From NCBI GenBank assembly GCA_012845835.1, contig JABAKD010000005.1:5730155-5794154 (forward strand): a stretch of 64,000 nt of DNA, read 5' to 3'. Below the pieces are notes generated by a model. The model did not search any database. It was given only the letters and a program-made list of their open reading frames with translations, and had not been told where the DNA came from. Below, in pieces: positions 10,600-23,397 of the stretch. This DNA is from Undaria pinnatifida. Lineage: Eukaryota; Sar; Phaeophyceae; Laminariales; Alariaceae. Both the position numbers and the translations under genes were made by a program. The number at the start of each line of letters is the position of its first letter. The first letter of the stretch is position 1.

Positions 10600-11165
10600 G
10601 TCATCTGGGGACGATAGGGTCCATTCCCAGAATCATAATCAATTCACATATATATATACAACTCCGACAGTAACCCGGGAACGAACACGGATATGTCACC
10701 AGAATTGATACCTCCCCCCACAGTGGAAATCCCCAGTGCCACTGACTGGCCGATCTCTAATACGCTCGAGTTCGTATATTATAGAGCCAGCTCCACCCGA
10801 GGACGATAGGGTCCCATCCTTGGTCCAGGGGTCATTCCATATATCTAAAAATAAATTAAACCGGGGAAGAAGACCGAGTTCTCTCGGGTCGACACCACCC
10901 CCCACGGTGTGAAAACCCCAGTTCCATTGACTAGAATCGCTGATTGTGGTTCGAGCTCCACAGGGGCACCCCACCCTAGTAGGAGGATGATATAGGCTCA
11001 CCAACCAATGGGGGGCAGTTCCGTCGCACACGGGGGAGATAAGGGCCCATCCCCGGTTCAGGAATCCTCCGAACCTCTACAGCTCCAACAACGCGGGCAC
11101 TATAACGATGAACTCCCGGGTCGATATACCTCCCCGCACGGCGTGTCGACCCCGACTCCATTGGC
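10600..11165. repeat. Degenerate tandem repeat, three copies of about 190-230 bp
   Basis: Three diverged copies start near 10608, 10798 and 11028. Landmarks recurring in order are GACGATAGGGTCC or GAGATAAGGGCCC, a CCGGG tract, GGTCGA(C/T)A followed by CCTCCCC/CCACCCCC, CACGG(T/C)GTG, and CCATTG near the end. No ORF spans the units. It is an old satellite-like array or multimeric element. Confidence 0.7.
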
Positions 11166-11283
11166 TTATTTCTCGTGATTGGCTGGTAGGCTTGGACCCA
11201 ATAAGCTCACAATTATTTCGACCGACTCGGTCTCGCATACTTCTCGCATACGGCAAACATTTGCAATGCGAGCGCAGTTCAAT

Positions 11284-11440
11284 AAGTTATTTGCATGATA
11301 GGTCGCACAAAAAAGCGATTTTGAGCTTGTATCAGGCTGGCGTGCCGAGCAAGCACGTTCGAAAAATGAGGATGAGAAACACTTGAACAGCAAGAACAGC
11401 ACCAAACGCAATATAAATGGACGAATTAGAGCCACTTGTA
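11284..11440 (+). repeat. Single copy of a unit that also occurs in the inner inverted repeat
   Basis: From GGTCGCACAAAAAAGCG to the run ending in CAATATAAA, this segment is a diverged relative of 13560-13690. It shares GAGC(T/C)TGTATCAGG, GAGAAACACT and the AACAGCACCAAACGCAAT word. The same unit is inverted at about 18080-18230 and 18790-18930. Confidence 0.75.
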
Positions 11441-12064
11441 TGCAGGATTCAGCGCCCCCCGGTTATAAGCACAAATAATTTCAAACAAAAACGGGGTGTT
11501 CAAAGAAAAACGACATAATAGTATGTGGAACTAAGACTGGCACGACTCGAGCACAAAAACCAACCGTGGAAAAAAGCCTGAAACTAGGCCGAAACAGTGC
11601 GTATTTGACTCACTGGCGTAATGGTCGAATATTCATGGAATACTTCATGCCCGAATAATCACCTCTTTGTCGCTTATGCGGCACCGAAAAAAATCGCTGA
11701 AAATCCCCATGTCATTCCCTGGGTCAGAAACCTGAGCTCGCTAATATTTCGCGGGTTTTCTTGCATACTACTCGCGTAAGGCAAAAATTGCCTTGCGACC
11801 CCAATTCGTACCCAACGCTCGACCCCGGGATGAATCTATGCAGTTGTCACCCAGAGCGTCACGATAAAGCCGTTCGGGACATAAGAAGAGCGGTCAATTC
11901 ACCATGTCCCGGCATACTAACAGCCATTTATATTGCCCACAACAGATAAGAGCAATAACCGCCTGCTTCGGCGTGACACAGGGTGATATTGAATCCCCCT
12001 TTTCTTTCTTCTCTGTATTTTCTTTTCTTTTCTTTTTCCAATTGACTTGCGTATGCGTAGCGAT

Positions 12065-12262
12065 AGGTACCACGAGATATTTGTGCAGAAGATCCCTATT
12101 TTTTATGATACCGCTATATCGTCGATTGTTATGGCGCACGGGAGATATTGTCGAGAAGATCCCTATTTCTCTGTGTCATAGGGTACTTCCTGGCGAACAC
12201 GAGATAACATTTTCAAGAAGATCCTTATATTTTTTATACTGTCATCAATGAATTGCTGGCGC
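12065..12262. repeat. Degenerate 62-bp tandem repeat, three copies
   Basis: Three copies carry the shared words CACG(A/G)GATA, GAAGATCC(C/T)TAT and TGGCG(C/A)ACACG, at intervals of about 62 bp. No coding content. Confidence 0.75.
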
Positions 12263-12299
12263 ACACGATGCATTGACCAGCAACAACAACATGTTACAG

Positions 12300-12919
12300 T
12301 CAGTAGCCAGCGCAATTCTTGCAACCACACAACAAAGCGTTCGAAACACTACTACCTTGAGAATCACACCTACATTTAGAAGTGCAAGTTTCATTTGAGG
12401 GGATAAATATACATGGAATTAGTGTGGCATATTTACTATTTGGTCCTGAAAGATGGATCGTGGATCGTGGACCAATACATACAGATCGATTCTTTGGAGC
12501 GGCGATGAAAAAGACTGACAAAACATTGTTTCTCGTACTGCGGTTTTTAAAAGCGACTCCGTTCGTTGTGTTTGTTTTTATGGTCTGGCCTGTTTTGTTG
12601 TGTTCTCGTACCCGGTACGCTAGCATCTCACTTGCTTTATACCTTGATTTATTGCTATTGTTTGGTTTACTCTGTCTCACAGTAGTCTGTGCCCACAAAA
12701 GAAGTTGTATCTCTCTAAGATGAAGAATCAGCACGGACACTGGGTGTAATGATGTCTTCGGGTGGGGAACGCCCCCGCTCGAAGATAACGAACGCTCGAA
12801 CAAAGGTATTTAACCGTGAAATCCGATATCGAAAAGCAACGACACAGCAATCGTACGGCAATAGGCCGAACGGTTCGAGGTGTGACCATGAAAAAAGTGT
12901 GGTGAGACGAAATAAGAGG
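12300..12919. other. No gene recognised
   Basis: Both strands are open for 110-170 codons here, but the predicted peptides are unlike any family I know and lack domain signature. I treat this as unannotated sequence next to the inverted repeat. Confidence 0.4.
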
Positions 12920-14410
12920 CCAATTTGAAAATGATGCCAACTTGGAAATAATTTTTTCCCATATGTTTTTTTCGTTCAAGCTCTGCATATGCCAAGATCC
13001 AAGAATTGCTCGGGCGTATACCGCCCAAAATACCAAAACGTGCGTACTTCTCGCTTGTCTCGCTCCCAATTTCCCGTGTTTATTCGTTCAAGCACTGCAG
13101 ACGTCAAGGAAAACAATCGCAACTTGGCTAGTTACTTGCATAATAGGTCGCAAAAAAAAACTCGTCGATTGGACCAAAGCCTACTAATTAAGCTCGCAAC
13201 TATATTACGCGGTCGCAATTCGGCTGGCCATTTGCATCATGTACGTTATCTAGGGATTTTTTTGTTTTTTCATGAAAGAGTGTCCGTCTAGCAGTTTACT
13301 TCCTAAAGTTGTATCCGCGCCTTCGTTCCCGGCCGTAGGAAACCTTTCGCAGTTGTCGTAGTATATACGTGTACGAAAAACGCGTCATCGCTCACGCGTA
13401 TTTATTTCCTTTTGTAGGTTGTCCGTCATTATTGTACTTTCGTTATTGATGGCGCGTATCCTATTAATATGTTATCAGATATTATTTTCATGTGCGTATC
13501 CAACCCGATGTTATACACATTCTTCACAACTCCTCCTCCTGCAGACTATATTTGCGTAATAAGGTCGCGCAAAAAAAAACGGTTTTGAGCCTGTATCAGG
13601 TTGACGTGCAGACCAAGCACGCTGAAAATGAGAAACACTCCAACAGCACCAAACGCAATAATATAAAAAGACGAAGTAGAGTGATTTACTTCTGGTATAA
13701 TAACACGTGCTCAAGTCCTGCAGACGTCAAGCAAAACAAACGTTTGAGAGTATACCACCGCAGGATTCAAAACTTTGGCAACTACCTACCGTTTGGAAAT
13801 GATGCCAATTTTGGAAATTATCCAGAAGCTGCAGACGTCAAGATGCAACCGAAGTCTCAATATTGCCTCCTCAAAACGCAATATTTTGCAACTTCTCGCT
13901 TGTCTCGCTCAGCATCCATCCGAGTTCACGTCGAGGTGCCCAACGGGTAAGGGACGGCGAGGGGCGTTGGAGCCGCCCCACGAAGACTTTTACGTGTTTC
14001 ATTCGTTCGAGCCCTGACGACGTCAAGCAAAACAAACAAACGCTCAAGACCTGCAGACTTCAAGCAAAACAAACGCTCGAGATTATGCCACCGCAAAATT
14101 CAAAACATAAGCAATTACCGTTTGGAAATGATGCCAATTTTGGAAATCTTCCAGGCGCTGCAGACGTCAAGATACAACCGAAATCTCAAGAATTCTTCCT
14201 CGACATGCAATATTTTTGCAACTCCTCGATTGTCTCGCTCGGCATCCGTCCGCGTTCACGTCGAGGTGCGGAACGGACACGGCAGGGCGAGGGGCGTTGG
14301 AGCCGCCCCCCGAAGACGGCGCTCGAGCGAAGCTATTTGATCGAGAATTCCACTTCCGCGAGTCGCATACTGGGGCCGAGACGAAATAAAACTCTTGACC
14401 GAATCCCCCT
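12920..14410. repeat. Inner left arm of the large inverted repeat
   Basis: This mirrors 17360-19210. The stretch 13490-14400 is almost identical to the reverse complement of 17375-18270, so both arms predict the same nonsense peptides. Inside, units carrying CTGCAGACGTCAAG followed by CAAAACAAACG or by AACCGAA(A/G)TCTCAA recur at about 100-300 bp spacing, as does the word GGAAATGATGCCAA. The ORFs have no domain and are by-products of the repeat. Arm ends are less similar than the inner part, as expected after gene conversion or a recent arm duplication. Confidence 0.9.
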
Positions 14411-17359
14411 AAAACGAATATTGCTGCATTATGTGCTAGAAGTTTCGCCCTTCGGCTACTGCTGCTACACCTGCTGTTTTGTGCTTGCCAATGTCGTCAA
14501 TTGGCGTTCATACTCGTCGTACATACTACTGCTGTTCTCACCGAGTACGTACGGGTTTCCTCGTACCTCAACCGTACGACGACGAGCTCGAAACAGAAGG
14601 GAGGTGACATGAAATGGCATGGACAATGGCCACATAGAAGCGAGCACAGCGGGATAGTTCGCTGCGAATCAACCGCATTCGTTCATGCCTAAAGCAGAGG
14701 CTGCCTGGAGTGTCAGCGGCCGTGCTAAAGCCAGGGCCAAAGGCCGAAGAGACGGCTCTACCTGCTTGTTTTTGTCTCGAAATTCTGTCACGTGAAAGTA
14801 TCATGATTTGGGAGTTATTTGGTCATCATGATTTGGGAGTTATTTGGTCACGAAACGTCTTGCCGTCGGTAATTTGTGTCACGAAGTTGTTGGATATCGT
14901 CGGTAAATTGTGTCACGTTTTAGGTGAACCCACACTAAAAAATTGAATTTCCAGCTGGCAAAACGAGCAGAAACAAAAGCAATAAAATGCCGAGCAAGAA
15001 ACCAAACGAACTACCAGGTAGTAAATAAGTACAGCAAAGAAACTAACGCTCGAGAGTATGCCACCGCAAAATTCCAAACATTATCGCGTACCGTTTGGAA
15101 ATGATGCCAATTTTGTAAATCATTCAGGCGTTGCAGCCATTAAGATTCAACAATTTTTCCAAAATTCCTCCTCGACACTCGCTCGTCTCGCTCGGCGCCC
15201 GTCCGCGTTCACGTCGATGTGCGGAACGGACACGGCAGGGCGAGGGGCGTTGGAGCCGCCCCCCGAAGGCGGCGCTCGAACCAAGCCATATTCGACCGAG
15301 AATTTCAGTTCCGCGAATCGCATACTTAGGCCGTGACAAAAAACTCCTGACCAAAGTCCATGACACCAAGGAATGACTCGATATTCAAGGAATGATTTTA
15401 TATATATTTATGTAAGATGTTATCTTCATTTTGTTTTGGCCTGCTGCTCTCCGGCGGTTTAGGGTTTCTTCTCGCACTTTCGGCCGCGGGTGAAATTAGC
15501 GCGCCATGGGTACATAATGAAGCATGTCTGGATCTCGGCGCTCTATTTGGCAAGAGATTGCGTTCCGCCTCCCTGAGACAGCAGGTCATTTGGATCACCC
15601 CAAATTGCTTAGGAGTGTCTACAATTATCGATAATTCAGGTTGAACACACCGACGTTAGTCAGGGATTTTTTTTCTGGTACGATTGCGACAGCGGCAAGC
15701 AGGTTTTGGGGGCATTGTGGACAGTGGAGCACCAGAGAGTATGAAATGTTGGTAAGACACGACAGTTGATCTTCTTGGTGGTGATTGATTGTTGAGGATC
15801 TGATGTTGTGTGTGAACGTTATTTAGATCTGAAGACGGTAGGGGTTTCTACATATCCTCTTTTGGATTCCTGGTATGGGAATTCGGGGATGAAGTTAAGA
15901 TCCCTTGTTTTCTTGTGTTTGGAGATAATAAAACAATTTCTTCTCCCCTTTCCTAGCACCTGAATGGTGCCGACCAGCCCCCCTCAGGCCAAGGGGGAAT
16001 ACTTTCTGGTCAGTAGACCTTGCCCAGCTTAGGCGTGTCTACAGTGTTTACTTTTCTAATGCGGGGTAACTATTAGTAGACGTGTCCGAGTGTAAGGACC
16101 GTTTTTACTTGAACTAGAACACATACGCCGGTGTTACATTTCCGGACAGAGCGGATACCAGCAGGAGGAGGCTGGGAGGTAAAGGCCGGGAGCAGCCGAG
16201 TGTTGGAACGAGCGCCGCAGGGAACGGCTTGCATCTGTCCGCACGGGAGACGGGGCTCACAGGGACATAGAGCGAGGAAAGCTTGGAAGATGGCTCCGAG
16301 GGCGGCGAGAGTGGCAGGCATCGCGAGCGCAGCATGCACGCGAGTCTTGACCAGGCTGAATTTGTTTTTCGGGCAGAGTGGAACCATGGGGAGGGTTCAA
16401 AAATATATAACTCCTTATTAGCGATAGACAAACTCAGGTAAATGCACGGTGCTGCTGGGGCCAGAACCGCGTACAGTTCTATTTCAGCGTTCGCTACGCG
16501 CCCAGGACGCCATCTGATTGTCTGCGTGGATCGGTTCTAGGTCTGCTGCTATTATCGTACACACATATCATACACACATACATTTCTGACCACCTGCATC
16601 AAGTAGGGGCGGGTTCAGGCGGGAACACTATCGATCTAGTTCTACTTTCTACGGGAATAGACAAGGAGTACATCAAGGTTTCGGTTCCCCTCAAACACAG
16701 TATCAAAGCGTTGAACACTGCCTCCAACTCATGGAAAATCCTACCACGTACGCCACACATACCGAAATTGTTGCCGCCCACCTATTAAATATTGTACAAC
16801 ATCCAAGAACGACTGGCATTGGCCGGTCAATCCTATCCATTACCACCAAATACAAACACATGTGACGTATCATATGATAACGAGCACTATTCCAGGTACG
16901 GTACTCATCAGCCCCTGAACACTAATAATTCGTTTGCGCGTACATCAGTACAATGTGCACCCACCGCTATCATCACACTCTTCCCGCTGAGTACTACCAC
17001 GCTTCCTTTGGAGTAATGCACTACTAGCTCATGCCACACGTTTCCTCTGAAAAGAGCAGTGGTGTTAATCTATGTGCGTACGCGCAACACCATTACAGGT
17101 GGGAAAAAATGTATACGTGTATTACCGGTGTCTCCCTTTTCGCCTTGCGACGCCACCAGGATTTCACGTTACCCGCATCCCGACGGGAACCTTGTATATA
17201 TATAAATATCACACAAACCTTCTACCAGCCGATTTACGTTTCCCTTTCCAAGCGGCAGTCTTCCGACCATGTAATTGTCTATACATCAAACAATATGTTC
17301 AGCTCCCAGCCTTACCTGTTGTTGTGGAGCAAATATATACATATCTGATCATTCTTTTT
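14411..17359. other. Spacer (loop) of the inner inverted repeat
   Basis: About 2.95 kb between the arms. It holds a partial extra copy of the arm unit in the left-arm orientation (15050-15345) and a 26-bp tandem doublet at 14801-14852 (ATGATTTGGGAGTTATTTGG). I find no supportable gene. The short peptide from 15417, with a hydrophobic start, is not convincing without further exons. Confidence 0.55.
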
Positions 17360-19210
17360 TTCGGGGATTCGACCAGGAGTTTTTTTTCGTCTCGGCCCCA
17401 GTATGCGACTCGCGGAAGTGGAATTCTCGATCAAATAGCTTCGCTCGAGCGCCGTCTTCGGGGGGCGGCTCCAACGCCCCTCGCCCTGCCGTGTCCGTTC
17501 CGCACCTCGACGTGAACGCGGACGGATGCCGAGCGAGACAATCGAGGAGTTGCAAAAATATTGCATGTCGAGGAAGAATTCTTGAGATTTCGGTTGTATC
17601 TTGACGTCTGCAGCGCCTGGAAGATTTCCAAAATTGGCATCATTTCCAAACGGTAATTGCTTATGTTTTGAATTTTGCGGTGGCATAATCTCGAGCGTTT
17701 GTTTTGCTTGAAGTCTGCAGGTCTTGAGCGTTTGTTTGTTTTGCTTGACGTCGTCAGGGCTCGAACGAATGAAACACGTAAAAGTCTTCGTGGGGCGGCT
17801 CCAACGCCCCTCGCCGTCCCTTACCCGTTGGGCACCTCGACGTGAACTCGGATGGATGCTGAGCGAGACAAGCGAGAAGTTGCAAAATATTGCGTTTTGA
17901 GGAGGCAATATTGAGACTTCGGTTGCATCTTGACGTCTGCAGCTTCTGGATAATTTCCAAAATTGGCATCATTTCCAAACGGTAGGTAGTTGCCAAAGTT
18001 TTGAATCCTGCGGTGGTATACTCTCAAACGTTTGTTTTGCTTGACGTCTGCAGGACTTGAGCACGTGTTATTATACCAGAAGTAAATCACTCTACTTCGT
18101 CTTTTTATATTATTGCGTTTGGTGCTGTTGGAGTGTTTCTCATTTTCAGCGTGCTTGGTCTGCACGTCAACCTGATACAGGCTCAAAACCGTTTTTTTTT
18201 GCGCGACCTTATTACGCAAATATAGTCTGCAGGAGGAGTTGTGAAGAATGTGTATAACTTCGGGTGGGTACGCACTTGAAAACGTAATATCTGATAACAT
18301 ATCAATAGGATACGCGCCATCAACAACGTACAACAACGATGGACAACCTAAAAATATATATAAACAAATAACGCGTGAGCGATGACGTGCTTTTCGTACA
18401 CGTATATACTACGACATCTGCGAAAGGTTCCCTACGGCCTGGAACGAAGGCGGGGATACAACTTTAGGAAGTAAACTGCTAGACGGACCCGCTTCATAAA
18501 TAAACAAAAACAACTAGATAGCGTACATGATGCAAATGACCAGCCGAATTGCGACCGCGTAAATAATTGCGAGCTTAATTAGTAGGCTTTGACCCAACAG
18601 GCCAAGGTTTTGCGCGACCTGTTGGTGCAAGTAACTGGCCAAATTGCGGTTGTTTTCCTTGACGTCTGCAGGGCTTGAACGAATAAAACACGGGAAATTG
18701 CGAGTAGTTGTGAAGAATGTGATGCAACAAGATTAGAAAGGCTGCAAGACGAACATTGTACGTCCAGAAGAACGCGTGCTATGCCAGTAGTAGATCGCTC
18801 TACTTCGTCTTTTTATATAATTGCGTTTTGCGCTGTTGAAATGTTTCTAATTTTGAGCGTGCTTGGTCTGCATGTCAACCTGATATAGGCTCAAAACCGT
18901 TTTTTTGCGCGACCTGATTACGCCAATAACGCCTGCAGGAGGAGTATGCGATTCTCGGAAGTGGAATTCTCGTTCAAATAGCTTCGTCGAGCGCCGTCCT
19001 CGAGAAGCGGCTCCTACGCCTCTCGCCCTGCCGTATCCGACCGCACATCGACGTGAACGCGGATAGACGCTGAGCGAGACAAGCGAGAAGTGCGCTTTTT
19101 TTCGTATTTTGGGCGGTATACGCCCGAGCTATTCTTGGATCTTGGCATACATATGTAGAGCTTGAACGCATAAATAAGGGACAACATTTCCAAATTGGCT
19201 TTATTTCCAC
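17360..19210. repeat. Inner right arm of the large inverted repeat
   Basis: Reverse complement of the left inner arm. Beyond the near-identical core (17375-18330) it continues with diverged matches: 18470-18690 pairs with about 13065-13290, and 19060-19200 pairs with about 12920-13075. It carries a second, diverged copy of the internal unit (18790-18930) that the left arm lacks in this position. Its left partner may be the separate copy at 11.28-11.44 kb. Confidence 0.9.
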
Positions 19211-19299
19211 ATTCGCATCTAAATTTCTTCCCGGCGATGCTTTTTTCATGGCAGCCTCCAAGCGCTTGCCCTATCGTATCTTACTACTGCTGTGTATCG

Positions 19300-19760
19300 T
19301 TTCCTCTCGGCTCAGTGGGCATAGTGCTATATAACCAACGAAGGATGTGTCGTGAGTACGATTCTCACCCAGATCATATTTGGTGTTCAGGAGCGTGCGC
19401 GCTGGTTGTTAGTGTTCCTGAGTACTACTAGCTGTAGTACGTGGAGGGGGGATAGCTCCGGAGATCGCTCTTACGAAGTCCGTGAGAATTAAATAACGAA
19501 CTCGAAAACGTATTTGGTTGGTTTTTGCATAACCCACTCACTGTGAGTGTTTCTGAGTCAAGTGACAGTGGGTAGTGCTATGTGTCGTGAGTTCGATTCT
19601 CACCGACTCCATATTGTATTTTTCAAGCGTGCGCGCTGACGACATTATAAATGTTTTTTTTGGTAGTTTAGCATATATATGTAGTAGCACTATCCACTGA
19701 GCTCCTGGTTCAAGTGATTAAGAGTAGTTCAGTGGGCAGTGCTGTAGCATTTCTCGGTCA
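19300..19760 (+). repeat. tRNA-derived SINE-like units
   Basis: Two units contain an A-box-like CAGTGGGCATAGTGC or CAGTGGGTAGTGC and a B-box-like GAGTTCGATTCTCACC or GAGTACGATTCTCACC (near 19305-19375 and 19567-19612). Both are followed by a variant of AAGCGTGCGCGCTG. A third A-box-like head, TTCAGTGGGCAGTGC, is at about 19727. The boxes are the internal RNA polymerase III promoter of tRNA-derived SINEs. No complete cloverleaf forms, so these are not tRNA genes. Confidence 0.55.
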
Positions 19761-20147
19761 AATAACTTTGTTTAAAGGCCGCCGTCCAAGGGAGAAGCGC
19801 GCAAAAAAAATGTATTTTGAACGGTACTCTCCAGTTACTCTTCGGATCTTGATGTATGGAGAGGTTGATAAAAAAAAACTTGGCAAGACATTATTTCTAA
19901 ATTGGCGTCATATTTTGTCTCAAAACAAATAATAATATTACTGTGAAAAAATCCCCATGGTACTGCGGTAGGGATCATAGTAGTAGTGCATTTGTTTTAT
20001 TGAATTTAGGTAAGACACGTACATACATGAATGGATATAAACGTGGCAAGCGCACGCATGACTAAACGAGGAGGAGGTAGTAGTGATTACGATTACTGCG
20101 CCAGGAAAAGCCACACAGCAGCATTGCGAGTGGCTGGGTCCCCGGGG

Positions 20148-20273
20148 CCTCGAGGGTTGTATTATACAAGTTCCTCCTTTTGCTAAGCTGCGCCACGCAA
20201 AGGTGGTAACCTCGAGGGTTGTATTACATAAGTTCCTCCTGTTGTTAAGCTGCGCCACGCGAAGGTGGTAGTA
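20148..20273. repeat. 62-bp tandem duplication
   Basis: Two adjacent copies starting CCTCGAGGGTTGTATTA and ending CGCCACGC(A/G)AAGGTGGTA differ at a handful of bases. Confidence 0.9.
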
Positions 20274-20767
20274 AGTCGACAGTATCCACGGAAGAAACCA
20301 GTGGTGGCATGAATTCGTCCCTGTATCGCATTGTTTGGTGTTTTTTCCCCGAGAAGACTCTTTGGATAAATGTGTGTGGATGGCGTTATTTGTTGTTGCT
20401 GTGGTCCCTGACTCCGTTGCTGTGATCGTTTGCCGGTCAAGTGCAAGCGGTCGTGTTGGTACGTAACTGACAAATACGGTTGTGCTGCTTCGTACTTGAC
20501 GTGCTCCTTGCTGCTGATTGCGGATTGATCATTTCTTCTAGTGTTTTTTTTTTTTGCACGCTTCTACGTCCAGCTTCTGGACATATAAGCCTTGGTCACA
20601 GGTAGGTGTCGTCCTTCCCTTCCCCCCCCGCGGTTATTGCCCTCATTGTTTTTGGCGCATAGGGTTCGGCAATCCCACTGCTCGTCGATTTTTCATCGCG
20701 TGTTGCTAACTCACGCTCTCGCGCTTTTCGAAAGTCAATTTGTACAAAAGACGAAAAATTATAGGAG

Positions 20768-20930
20768 TACGCACTCGGGGGGATTCGAACTCACGAAGCT
20801 GACCTATAACACCAGGCTCGAGGATGTAACCTGATACGCCACCGGGGCAGTGAGTGATATAGAGCCGGTCACCCCGGTGGTCTAGTGGGGTTACACTCGA
20901 AACTACTACTACTAACACTAGCGTTGGTCC
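20768..20930. repeat. Head-to-head tRNA-like palindrome
   Basis: The minus strand from 20858 to 20771 reads TGGCGTATCAGG (A-box-like), a Leu/Ser-type long variable region, and GAGTTCGAATCC (B-box). CACTC and GAGTG at its ends could pair. Directly adjacent on the plus strand, GGTGGTCTAGTGGGGTTAC is another tRNA head in opposite orientation. The two heads share CCCCGGTGG in inverted form. Neither folds into a full acceptor stem, so both are tRNA-derived repeats. Confidence 0.55.
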
Positions 20931-20959
20931 TTGAGTTAAATATCCACCGTTGTGAGCTT

Positions 20960-21021
20960 CGTTGGCTCTATTTATTTGCATAAATAAATATTTGGCTCTA
21001 TTTATTTGCATAAATAAATAG
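20960..21021. repeat. Tandem doublet of a 30-bp AT-rich palindromic unit
   Basis: GGCTCTATTTATTTGCATAA and its continuation occur twice in a row. Each unit contains the palindrome TATTTATTTGCATAAATAAATA. Confidence 0.85.
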
Positions 21022-21419
21022 GAAAAAAAGATCAACTAACTGCTGAAATCGCCTAGCAGTGTGGGTAGGTACAAATTGACGCTAATCGATGACGGGAGAA
21101 AATGCTGAAGTCTTCGCGCGATAAAAATTAGGGCAGGTAACGTAGTGGGGAGGGGGGAGGGGGGTCCGCTGTATGACCCCGGATCTAAGTTATACCACTG
21201 GGAGGGTGAGAGTAATGCAAGCATCACAATAAATGGGATGGGAAAAAGAAAAGAAGTGAAGTGTATTACTACTACTGCTGATTTAATACGATACCCAAGC
21301 AAGTTGCACCGATGGACTCGATCTGGACTGACTGCTGTATTATGCAATTGGTCCATGTACAACTTCTCTAATCACGCGAAGCGGACATGGCCAGTCATCT
21401 CACTGGCCCCGGATGTTTG

Positions 21420-21770
21420 ATTGGGTAAAAAGATAATAAGAAACGCACTCGACACGTTTCGTCGCTAGACTAAAGGGTCAGTCAGCGTGTGCTCGAATTT
21501 ATCCAATCGAAATCTGATCAATGAAGCTCGGAATCGGATTCACTTCAAAAACGGTAGCTATTAATAGTAGTACATTGTTATGATTGTTAGTCCATATCGA
21601 ACTCTTGGCATTACCTTGCATACTGCACGCGCATGCTATGATTGTGTGGTGACCTTTTTTACTCTACCAAGTATTGAATCGAACAATTTGAAGTGTTGCC
21701 CTGCCCTACCCGAAGCATGGGTGCCGGCGTATGCCGGCACCCATGCGGAGCTCTTGTAGACATGTCAAAA
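21420..21770. repeat. Outer right arm of the large inverted repeat (inner blocks)
   Basis: 21420-21560 pairs with 10000-10140, and 21650-21765 pairs with 9160-9290, both in reverse complement and in mirrored order. The second block contains the symmetric GCCGGC hairpin. Confidence 0.65.
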
Positions 21771-22785
21771 TAATGCTCCCCCATGGTGCTAATGTGTGTG
21801 CGCGTCCCGCGTTCCACCTCTTGTACCGTTGTCGTACAGGTACACGCTGCTAAGATATAGAAGAAATACTGCTAACCAACAGCTCTTGTGCTGCTCGATG
21901 ACGTACCTGGTACCAGATACATACTAATAATGATATTGTGACGAGCAAAGACCCCACTTACTTGGCGGTACTGTCGGTTTTACGGCCTTGGCGTGACAAA
22001 ATGATTCCGCATCTCTCACCCAATACGGGTATAAACAGAGCCGCGGCGAGCATGAGCTCTCTTGGGCGAAGCTCCCCTTATATGGTACCTGGTGCCTGGT
22101 ATATCGTATGTATGGTCTGGACGTTGTCGTATGTATGGTCTTGACGCCGATGGGTAAAAAGAGCGGTAAACAACTTCAGTAACACGTTAAAACCCCCCAG
22201 AGGTGTAGAATCCTGTGTTGTGACCACGAACTACATTGAGACGATGAGATAATGCGAGAAGAACGAAAACATCAGCAACTATAACAACAACCAGCATAAC
22301 TTGCTTGTGAAAACAATTACGAGCGTACGTGTATCCAAATACACCGAATTCACCGTACGCTTTCGTTTCCGAAACTGTTTGTGAAACAGAACGAGTCGCT
22401 CCTGTTCCACAGGTCCTTACACTGCCGTTCCAACATATCCTTTACTCCAGCAGCCCGGGATAATCGGTTGGTCGATGCTGTGATCGTCAAAATAGAAAAC
22501 GGGTGACCAATAACGACTCAAGCTTTTAGCGGAGACCGTTCTAACACGTCGACTCGCCGGAGGAATCGAGCCATCCGGGAATTTCTTGTTTTATATAAAT
22601 ATTTCAAGGACGTCAGCCGTGAGTTCGACGAATTTCGGGTCAATACTCATCTTTGCAAGCTGCGTTGTTGGTACTTGTGATATACTATGTGGGTGAGTTT
22701 TTTTATAATGGGAGGGGTCGTATTGTTTTGATAAAAAGACACACATATATAGACGATACGAGTATATACATATTTTATAAAAATA
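21771..22785. other. No gene; one copy of the dispersed mini-element
   Basis: The mini-element core (GACGTCAGCCGTGAGTTCGA ... TTTGCAAGCTGCGT) lies at about 22605-22668. Flanking sequence has TACCTGGTACCAG palindromes (21904, 22084) and a doublet of TCGTATGTATGGTCT words (near 22104 and 22127). No coding exon is recognised. Confidence 0.5.
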
Positions 22786-23397
22786 TTTGTTGTAGCCCCG
22801 ATTAACTTTCGTGCTCAAACATTTTTCTTAAATTATGGAGGAAGTCGTTCCGTGCATTTCATTATATGAATTCCGACTTTCCCCAACGCCTTTACAGGTG
22901 AGCTACAATTTTGTGGCCTGCGGGTACTCTACCCAGAAATGACCAAAGACAATCGGCTATGACGCGACACGCACCTTTGATCATTATGTACTAGCGCAAG
23001 AGAGCGTCCATCAGTAGGAGTCCGGGGGTCTGGCGTTTGGATCCACTCTTTAGTTTGTGTATTTATTTCCTGGTAGTGTGTGAGATGGGCGTTTGTTGTA
23101 GCCCCGATTAACTTTCGTGCTCAAACGTTTTTCTTAAATTATGGAGGAAGTCGTTCCGTGCATTTCATTATATGAATTCCGACTTTCCCCAACGCCTTTA
23201 CAGGTGAGCTACAATTTTGTGGCCTGCGGGTACTCTACCCAGAAATGACCAAAGACAATCGGCTATGACGCGACACGCACCTTTGATCATTATGTACTAG
23301 CGCAAGAGAGCGTCCATCAGTAGGAGTCCGGGGGTCTGGCGTTTGGATCCACTCTTTAGTTTGTGTATTTATTTCCTGGTAGTGTGTGAGATGGGCG
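22786..23397. repeat. Near-perfect 306-bp tandem duplication
   Basis: Copy 1 is 22786-23091 and copy 2 is 23092-23397. They begin TTTGTTGTAGCCCCG and end GTGTGAGATGGGCG. By eye they differ at a single base (ACATTTTTC versus ACGTTTTTC, about 22823). The duplication is therefore recent. It contains GAATTCCGACTTTCCCC and CCAGAAATGACC words but no ORF of note. Confidence 0.95.

Noticed and set aside
13863..14612. A 249-codon ORF as a real gene, also found at 17.3-17.9 kb
   Set aside because: It coincides with the inner inverted repeat arms, has no domain, and its identity between arms reflects DNA duplication and not protein selection.
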